Assembly (NCBI GenBank): GCA_026008535.1
Contig: BRKX01000001.1
Coordinates: 35,045,317-35,109,316 of the forward strand
From: Perilla frutescens
Taxonomy: Eukaryota > Streptophyta > Magnoliopsida > Lamiales > Lamiaceae
Direction: 5' to 3'
DNA length: 64,000 bases
Shown piece by piece: positions 57,126 to 64,000 of the stretch. The notes beneath the pieces are model-generated. The model did no database searches. It was not told where the DNA came from and worked only from the letters and a program-made list of their open reading frames with translations. The position numbers and the translations under genes are program-made. Each line of letters starts with the position of its first letter. Position 1 is the first letter of the stretch.

Positions 57126-57678
57126 ATATATTGATAATGGAAAATCATATGCTCCAACATATGATGGTCTCTGGCAAGGTGGTCTCTCTCTTTGGGATAA
57201 AATCCAAAGAGAAGTACAACAAGAGGTACAGCTTCAGAGACAAGCTACCTTTCATGGAAAAGCTATTCACAAGGGGGAAGCTATTCGTGAGGGAGAAGTC
57301 CAACTTGAGCAATGCCGAGCTCAAGATTACTTTTGAACTTGGGAGAATGCCCAGCTGAAACAACAGTAAGAATGGGGTATCCACAATATACCAAGCATCT
57401 CTCCCTACAAGTATAAAAATGGAGAATTGAGCAAAAGAAGAAGGAACTAAGCGGTGAAGAGTTCCAATTGAAGAAGGAAGTTAAAATATCAATTATTGAT
57501 ATTCTCTCTCTCTTACTTCCTTATATTTCTTCATCTTCTCTACTCAATCAGCTTCTAAAACATGCTCTTTTGTTTATAATACAAATATTCTGATCATGCT
57601 GATATGTCCATTTGAATAGCTTAAGGCTTCCCATGCGCTCTAATAAATGAATAATCTGCATGATAATCAGAATTGAGA
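57126..57678. other. Unassigned stretch before the C3 LTR
   Basis: A 93-codon ORF at 57077-57358 is Met/Lys-rich and matches nothing that I recognise. The rest is AT-rich with a CT tract near 57505. It may be part of a degraded LTR. Confidence 0.3.
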
Positions 57679-58758
57679 TGTTTTTAGAACTTGTTGAAAA
57701 TGATGGATTTCAGATGATGTTATCACTTCTTTGATAACATCAAAGTCAATGTCGTATCCAATGTCGTCCATTATTCTCGCTACATCGAGTGTAACACTCA
57801 GGATGCTAATCTTATCCTTTCCTAGTGGTTTGGATTAATTTATTTTAAATTAATCTGAATATATTGTGATATTTATCACATTTTTATTTCCACTTTTTTA
57901 GGGATTTATTAGATATTTTATTTTGATTTAAAACGTGGATAATGTTTGATTTTGACTTGTTCAAAATCTATTCCCGATTTCATCGGGACGTGATGTTCCC
58001 ACTCCTTCTTGAACACTAACTGTTCTAGGAGATCGTGGGTCACTGGAGTAACCGCTACTATTGAACGATGTTGAAGAACGTGTGCCATGCAATGTAGAAG
58101 ACGGTTATCTCAAGTCCACATTCAGCAATGGATAGTGGAAGACGGTTGATTCAAGTCTAAGTCATCTAGGATCGTGAAGTAACTGCCAATACAAGATGGA
58201 TGAAGTATTTAAGGTCTCCTTAGACCTTAAAATCATTTATGCAAGCAGGTTATCACCGTCGTTTGTGAGGAGCTCTGAATCTTGCATCTAGTGTCATCTC
58301 TGAAATTCAAGACATCTTCCTCGACATCTGCCTAGCATCTCAATCAGCTAGAGACTTTCATTCTAGGTGTGTGCATAGGTTAGATAGTCAACTTTGAGAA
58401 GTCTAGGATTTAGAGTGACTGAATGTAATCTATCTATGTGTTTAGATAGGTTTATTTTTGAGTGATTATTTGAGTGAGTGAAGCTAGGATAGTCCTCTGT
58501 ATGTTTTATGCAGTGTTGTCAAGGGAGTGAACCGAGACAACGTCAGCATTGTTTTTGTATTTCACTTGTGATAGTGAATTTCACCCTGAGGCAATCACAT
58601 ACCGTAAGGAGTGTAATTTAAAACTTGTTTTGTGCAAAGTTCTGTTTACGTTTCCGCTGCATGATGAAGGCAATATGGTAACACTAGCTTTAACATTACT
58701 TTTAACTTTGCAACTTACATCCATAATTCACATTGTTTCAGGCAATAAATTCTAACAG
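57679..58758 (+). repeat. C3 copia 5' LTR (about 1,080 bp)
   Basis: The 3' end AAATTCTAACA is fixed by the PBS that follows. The start TGTTTTTAGAAC is chosen because it mirrors that end with a two-base gain, so it is less certain. A TATTTAAG box lies near 58206, inside GAAGTATTTAAGGTCTCC. Confidence 0.6.
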
Positions 58759-58759
58759 G

Positions 58760-58773
58760 TGGCATCAAGAGCC
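58760..58773 (+). other. Primer-binding site of C3
   Basis: TGGCATCAAGAGCC resembles the tRNA-Met PBS TGGTATCAGAGCC with one change and one gained base. It lies one base after the LTR. Confidence 0.7.
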
Positions 58774-58821
58774 GGTACTTGACACACTAAGTACTTGATC
58801 CGGTGTTGCTTGAAATCTGTG

Positions 58822-60520
58822 ATGGATATTCAAATTAATCAATGTCGTCCTCCTGCTCTAGATAGCAATGGTCGTAACTATGTCATGTGGAAATCTCGAA
58901 TGAAGATCTATATCAAATCTATCGATGAAAGAGCATGCATGGCAGTTATTGAAGAATGGAGCCCTCCCAGGATGAAAGGTCCGAATGGAGATTTTATGTT
59001 AACTCCAGAATCTCAATGGACAAATGATGAGAGAATAATCTAAAATTTTAATGCTCGCGCTCTGAATGCAATTTTTGTTTAAGTCGATGTTCCATGTGTC
59101 AAGATGATTTGCAATTGTGTTACTGCATATCAAGCATGGACCATTCTTCAGGAACATTGTGAAGGGTCTGCCAGTGTAAGAAAGACCAACTTGAGGTTAC
59201 TCACATCAAAATTTGAAAATTTACGCATGTTTGAAGATGAAACTATTTCATCTTATGCTGAAAAATTATGTGAGATCTCAAACCAATCGACCATTCTTAG
59301 AAGTCCAATATCTAATGAGAACATGGTGAGCAAGTTGCTTCGAACTCTTCCAGAAAGATTCAATATGAAAATTTCTGCAATCGAAGAAGCACACGATGTA
59401 GGAACCATGAGTATGAGTGGAGCAGTCAGCATCTTACTAACATTTGAGATGAACCTGAAAAATCAGAAAGTAAATTCAACTTCAAATGGAATTGCTCTCC
59501 AGACAACAACTGTATCATCTGATGTTTATGATGATGCTGACAGTCTTCAAGAAATCAATGAGGAACAGAATCTAAGTGTTGCACTCTTGACAAAGAAGTT
59601 CAACTAACTGGTTCATTCCATGAGGAAAAGCCCCCCAAATATCAAGCCTCAACGGTTGTTTGACTCTCCATCCTTATCAACATCAAATTCTGGTAGATCA
59701 AATGTCAAGAAGGAAGTTGCTGACACTTGGAAAGACATTGATTCAATTCAATGTAGAGCATGCTCTGGGTATGGACATTATTTAAATGAATGTCCAACAG
59801 CACGAAGAAGACAACGAAATAATTTTAATGTTGTTCTTAGTGATGATTCTGATGCTGAAAATGATTCAGATGAGAGAGTGTTGTTCATCAATGTGTTGGT
59901 AGAAGATGATCAGATTAGTGATGCTCTGAATAATATTGATGAACTTGACATTGACAAATGTGAAGTTGAAGATGAAGTTCTTCTAGATGTTGAAGCAGAA
60001 GCTACTGAGATATCACCCAATACGATGCATTGGTATGAAATGACTCTTCTGGATGAATTCAATCAGGCTTCTGAAATCAGAGAACATGAATGCACATGAA
60101 GAACAACCTACTGCCTCACTTCATGAACTCAACAATATTGTGAATGAAGTCTGCACTCAGTGGACAACTCAATCAAAAGAGCTGAGATTTCTCATGGAAG
60201 AAAATCAGTTTCTAAGAGAAAAGGTTGTAAGTCTGGAAATTAGACTTACCAGGAGTGATGCTGATATCAGTAAACTAAAGAAGGAAGTGGAGGACACCTC
60301 AAGAACATTTCAGAAGTGGAATCAAGGAACGAATGTCCTAAATGAAGCCTTAACATTGGGACAGACAACCAAAGCTGGACTGGGATTCTCCAATAAATCT
60401 TCCATGTCTTTCTCAAACAACAATGTTGTCCAGTTTGTGAAAGGTAACAATTCAAGTGCAACGACAAGGAACAACAGTGAAGATGATGATCAGAAGCAGT
60501 GTAAAGGCTCGAAGATGTGA
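58822..60520 (+). pseudogene. C3 copia gag (Sirevirus-like), broken
   Basis: It starts at ATG 58822 (MDIQINQCRPPALDSNGRNY). Two stops at 59041 and 59080 and one at 59605 interrupt the UBN2-type core (MICNCVTAYQAWTILQEHCE, FENLRMFEDETISSYAE, KLLRTLPERFNMKISAIEE). The first zinc knuckle is intact: CRACSGYGHYLNEC (about 59752-59793). An acidic stretch and, after a frameshift near 60080, a coiled coil (KELRFLMEENQFLREKVVSL) follow. The order capsid, knuckle, acidic part, coiled coil is typical of Sireviruses. Confidence 0.85.
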
Positions 60521-60526
60521 ATATAT

Positions 60527-61110
60527 GTGTGTCACTACTGTCAAGAGCCTGGGCATATGAAACCACATTGCTTCAAATTTCATGACGATGTTGCAACTGG
60601 GAGAACAACATCAGGGACAACATCAGAGAACAAAAATTCTAAGAAGTTGAAAAAGATGAAGTACACTTGCAATGTTGTGTACACATCCCTGAAAGCTAAC
60701 ATTGTCGGAACATGGTACTTTGACAATGGATGTTCTCGTCACATGATTGGCAACAAGGATTTTCTTGAAGAATACACCACTACTATCAAAGGCAAAGTCA
60801 GCTACGGAGGAGGAGCTCAAGGAAACATTGTCGGAAAGGGAACCTTGAATTTCAAACATTTCCCTAAGCTCCAAAATGTCCTGCATGTCGAGGGTTTGAT
60901 GACCAATTTGATCAGTTTAAGTCAGCTTTGTGACGACGATATGCATGTCAAGTTTGATAAAAATACTTGTGAAGTATTTGACAAACATGATAAATGCATA
61001 ATGTTCTGAAGCCGTGCATCTGATAATTGCTACCATGCTGACAATGTACTTCAATTCGAGTACATCAATTCAAATAAGTCAATATCAATCAAATTCATGC
61101 AATCTTATGT
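60527..61110 (+). pseudogene. C3 second zinc knuckle and protease, truncated
   Basis: A second knuckle, CHYCQEPGHMKPHC, is intact. The protease reads WYFDNGCSRHMIGN: the usual D-S-G is D-N-G (Asn codon 60725-60727). It continues SYGGGAQGNIVGKGTLNF and LISLSQLCDDDMHVKF. After a stop at 61007, SRASDNCYHADN begins the GAG-pre-integrase part. It ends near 61110 at the border with element G3; integrase, RT and RNase H are absent. Confidence 0.85.
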
Positions 61111-61514
61111 TCCAAACAATGCTCCTACTATCATTAGCATTTCACGGGTTCACCACAACATGACTTTCAACAACCAAAACAAAAGACTCAAAGAAAAAAA
61201 ATGAAAAACACGTGCCAAACATATCAAATCCATCCCCCTCCCCCAAACTTATTCAACTGGAAAATAAATTTGAAGGGAACAAAATCAAGATGTGTTTGGA
61301 ACGAACTAACCGTACACCAATATGGAGAAAAGAATATTTAAACCGGCATGGATGATAACGAACTAGCTTTGGGCTCCAAAATGTCTTCCTACATGTTAGC
61401 ACATGAAAAAAAGACACAAAATAAAAGAAAAGAATAGCTTTATTTAACGTCTTTTGCTAGATGATACCTCAATACTCAACGAGGTCGAAAATAGCACACC
61501 AACCAACAGAATTG
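61111..61514 (-). other. G3 3' non-coding part with polypurine-like tract
   Basis: On the - strand AAGTTTGGGGGAGGGG (complement of 61233-61248) resembles the G-rich tract found near the 3' end of Athila/Tat elements. A T-rich run precedes it. No RT or integrase motif is seen between the protease and this tract. Confidence 0.5.
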
Positions 61515-63902
61515 TCACCCCTTTTGAGGACTTCTATCTACTGTCACTATCGGCTTCTCCGGTGCCACTGCAACTAGCATAGCTCCTTTCACATTCGTAT
61601 TTCGGAAAACCCAAAATTTAACTCTCATCTTTTTTGGAGCTAGAGCTGCAGAAAATCCCCAATTATCTTGTAAAACCATGCACATCTCAGATAACTGTGC
61701 TTTGGGAGCTGCAGAAACAGATATCTTTAGGGCCTTCATCACTGGCTTCTCTTCTGGCTTGCCATTCACATCGTCCATGAAGCTGTGGGCCAAGCTCACC
61801 TCATCACACTGCGGGATTTTCTTTGGTGGAAGATTCTGAAAAATGACTATTTCTCTATCAATCCCCAAAGTCATCACGCCTCTCTATATGTCCAACTCTG
61901 CCTCACAGGTTGCTAAAAATGATCTTCCCAAGATTAACAGCATCTTGGGGTCTTCGGGCATATCCAACCCCACAAAATTAGTAGGAAACACCAAATTTGC
62001 AACTTTGACAAGAACACCTTCGATAACACCTCGTGGCTTGGCATATGATCTATCAGCCATCTGGACTCTCATATGAATCTCTTTCAAAGCTCCTAATTGC
62101 AGCCTCTTGTACACAGTGAGAGGCATCAAGTGAATGCTAGCTCCAGAATTGCATAGCACTCTCTCAAAATAAGATCTCCCAATCTTCACAGGAATAGTGA
62201 AGCTACCCGGATCTATCATTTTCAACGGCATCTTCTTCTGCAGCCAATCGCTGCACTCTTCCGCCAATTGGACCATCTCCACCTCCTCTATCTTTTTCTT
62301 TCTCGAGATGGCCTCTTTCAAAATTCTAGCTCCACCAGGCAAACCTCGTAAAGTATCTAGAAGAGGGATATTGATGTGTACCTTCTTGAAAACGTCAAAC
62401 AAATGATCAACAATAGAACTTGGAGCAGGGAGAAGAGGCTCAAGTGGCGCCACTTTTGGAGCTGCAGGAGGCGCCACTTTTGGTGCTGGCAAAAGAGCGG
62501 CGCCGGACACCACCTGAATGGCATTACAGTGCACATTTGGATTGACCTTCGTTTGACTCGGGAACTGTCCCGGCTTATGCTGTGTGGCAACTTCATTTGC
62601 CAATTTACTCACTTGGACTTTCAACATATTCACTTGCTTGAATAAGGCACTCGTGGTCCCCTCTATTCGTGCAATCTTTGTGCCGGTGGCCCCGATGAAA
62701 CTGTTTTGATTAGCAATCAACTGTGCCACCATATCTTCCAGTGATGGCTTCTTCAGCTCAGCGGGAGCTGCAGTAGGAGCAACAAAACCCAGAGGCTGCA
62801 AGGCATTGTTGGGATTCGAATAGGAAAACTTCGGGTGATTCCTATTGCTTGGATGATACGCTGGATTGTTGGTCTGGAATCCCTGCGGTCCATTATTGTA
62901 AGTGCGGCCATTGTAGTTTCTCTGATTTACATAGTTAACACTTTCCACCATAGAGAGTTCTGAACCTTGTCGCTTCTCGAGCACTTGTTTCTTAAGTATT
63001 TCAACTTCAGCCCTCAAATCATCCACGCCAAACTCGGCCACTGCAGCTGCTGGCCTTGTCTCTCGCCTCTCCATCGGCCACTGATAACTGGTAGCTGCCA
63101 TCTCTTCAATAATTCATAGTGCTTCGACTGCAGTGTGATTCACCAGACATCCTCCAGCTGAGGCGTCCACCAATCTCTTTGTATTGATCGTCAAACCACC
63201 GTAGAAGTGTGTGACTTGTTGATCGATGCTAAATCCATGTTGTCGACAAGACTGCAGAAGGTCTCTGTACCTCTCCCAGACTTCATAAATGGACTTAACC
63301 CCCATCTGAGAGAAATGAGTAATATCTGCAATGATTTTCTGCACCTTTGATGAAGTGAAATACTTGACAAGGAACGTCTGACACATTTGATCCCATGTGG
63401 TAATGGAGGCCTTGTCCAAACTCTTGAACCACTCCTTGGCTCGGTCCTTCAGTGAGAAGAAGAACATCCTCATGCCAATGATGTCATCGCTGATACCATT
63501 CATTTTGATAGTGTCACAGATATCCAAGAATGCATCCAGATGAGCATTTGGATTTTCCGTAGCCCGTCCACCGAACTGCTGTGTAGCTACCATGTTGATC
63601 AACGCAGACCAGAGCTCAAAATTGATGGTGTTGATGCCGCCACCCCAGCCGACTCCTAAGTATCTTTCAGTCGGGGCCCGATACAGCGTATTTAGAGGTG
63701 CTGCTTCTTGTTCGGGCTCCGTTTGTTGAGCAAGCCACTGCTCCATCTCTTGCAGTCTTCTAGCCAATGCTTCCATCTTAGTCTCGTTGTTGGCTGCCAT
63801 CTCTGCTTCTTTCAATCTGCACTCCTTATTCCTTTGTCTAGGAGCTCGATTAGGGGAATTAGGAACAGGGTCTACGTGTGGCCGTGTAGACCTTGTTTTC
63901 AT
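61515..63902 (-). pseudogene. G3 Athila-type gag-protease, nearly open
   Basis: One - strand frame of about 796 codons from ATG 63902 (MKTRSTRPHVDPV) with only two stops (63114-63116 and 61884-61886). The gag core is FLDICDTIKMNGISDDIIGM, MFFFSLKDRAKEWF, ITTWDQMCQTFLVKYF, SIYEVWERYRDLLQSC and GLTINTKRLVDASAGG. The NRNHPKFSYSNPNN motif follows. The protease has VLCNSGASIHLMPLTVYKRL (catalytic Asp replaced by Asn, codon 62148-62150), VQMADRSYAKPRGVIEGVLV and LILGRSFLAT. The frame goes on past the protease and ends without an RT. It is the best-preserved coding remnant in the window, yet cannot work as it stands. Confidence 0.88.
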
Positions 63903-63960
63903 ACACTACCTGAAGTAATAAATTATTGTCAGGAATAATATCAGTAAAATATCAAACTCA

Positions 63961-63980
63961 GTCCCCGGAAACGGCGCCAA
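63961..63980 (-). other. Primer-binding site of G3 (tRNA-Asp type)
   Basis: On the - strand it reads TTGGCGCCGTTTCCGGGGAC. A TGGCGCC...CCGGGGA site is the known PBS of Athila/Tat elements and differs from the tRNA-Met sites of the other elements here. It lies 58 bp before the gag start. Confidence 0.85.
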
Positions 63981-63985
63981 AAAGT

Positions 63986-64000
63986 TGATGCACTATTTAT
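63986..64000 (-). repeat. End of the G3 5' LTR (continues beyond window)
   Basis: On the - strand the bases ATAAATAGTGCATCA end in CA five bases before the PBS. The rest of the LTR lies past base 64000. Confidence 0.65.

Noticed and set aside
57077..57358. 93-codon ORF as a gene
   Set aside because: It overlaps a polypurine-tract-like string, has no relative in the window and no family motif; a chance open frame is more likely.

Overview
The window looks like repeat-rich heterochromatin of a plant nuclear genome, most likely a dicot. It consists almost entirely of nested and broken LTR retrotransposons. I see no host gene, rRNA, tRNA gene or CRISPR array. The evidence is Ty1/copia and Ty3/gypsy polyprotein remnants of plant lineages, primer-binding sites matching the 3' end of plant initiator tRNA-Met, LTRs beginning TG and ending CA, and 5-bp target-site duplications (TSDs). 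All reading frames are broken, mostly by single stop codons.

Layout. 1-12.7 kb: copia element C1 on the + strand (partial 5' LTR, PBS, gag, protease, integrase, RT, RNase H), then an extra downstream ORF (ORF3) with its own TATA-like box; a 2.25-kb solo LTR (A) sits inside its RT. 12.7-17.7 kb: head-to-tail units of about 1.06 kb (R1-R3), with a second, inverted solo LTR (B) in R2. 17.7-31.45 kb: gypsy element G1 on the - strand (gag-protease, PBS, one LTR). That LTR is split by a 10.1-kb non-coding LTR-internal-LTR-internal-LTR array with one TSD. 31.45-36.2 kb: a second gypsy element (G2, Reina/CRM-like, - strand), cut by the G1 LTR. 36.2-37.7 kb: fragments of copia RT and an Athila-type ORF1. 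37.7-42.1 kb: three copies of a copia LTR family (C4). 42.1-43.0 kb: repeat unit R4. 43.5-47.3 kb: gypsy element G1' on the - strand (partial 3' LTR, then integrase, RNase H and RT, reading backwards). 47.3-51 kb: copia element C2, a relative of C1. 51.4-57 kb: three diverged ORF3 relatives in a row. 57.7-61.1 kb: copia element C3 (LTR, PBS, gag, protease). 61.1-64 kb: Athila-type gypsy element G3 on the - strand (gag-protease, tRNA-Asp-like PBS, start of an LTR), lacking RT and integrase.

How the parts relate. Several relative ages can be read from the nesting. Solo LTR A is younger than C1, solo LTR B is younger than the R array, the three-LTR array is younger than G1, and G1 appears younger than G2. 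Coding decay is dominated by nonsense codons and missense changes that look like G-to-A or C-to-T transitions, as expected for methylated, silenced repeats. The most unusual items are the three-LTR array with a single TSD and the family of four ORF3 copies, two of which sit at the same place behind a copia pol and have their own TATA-like box.
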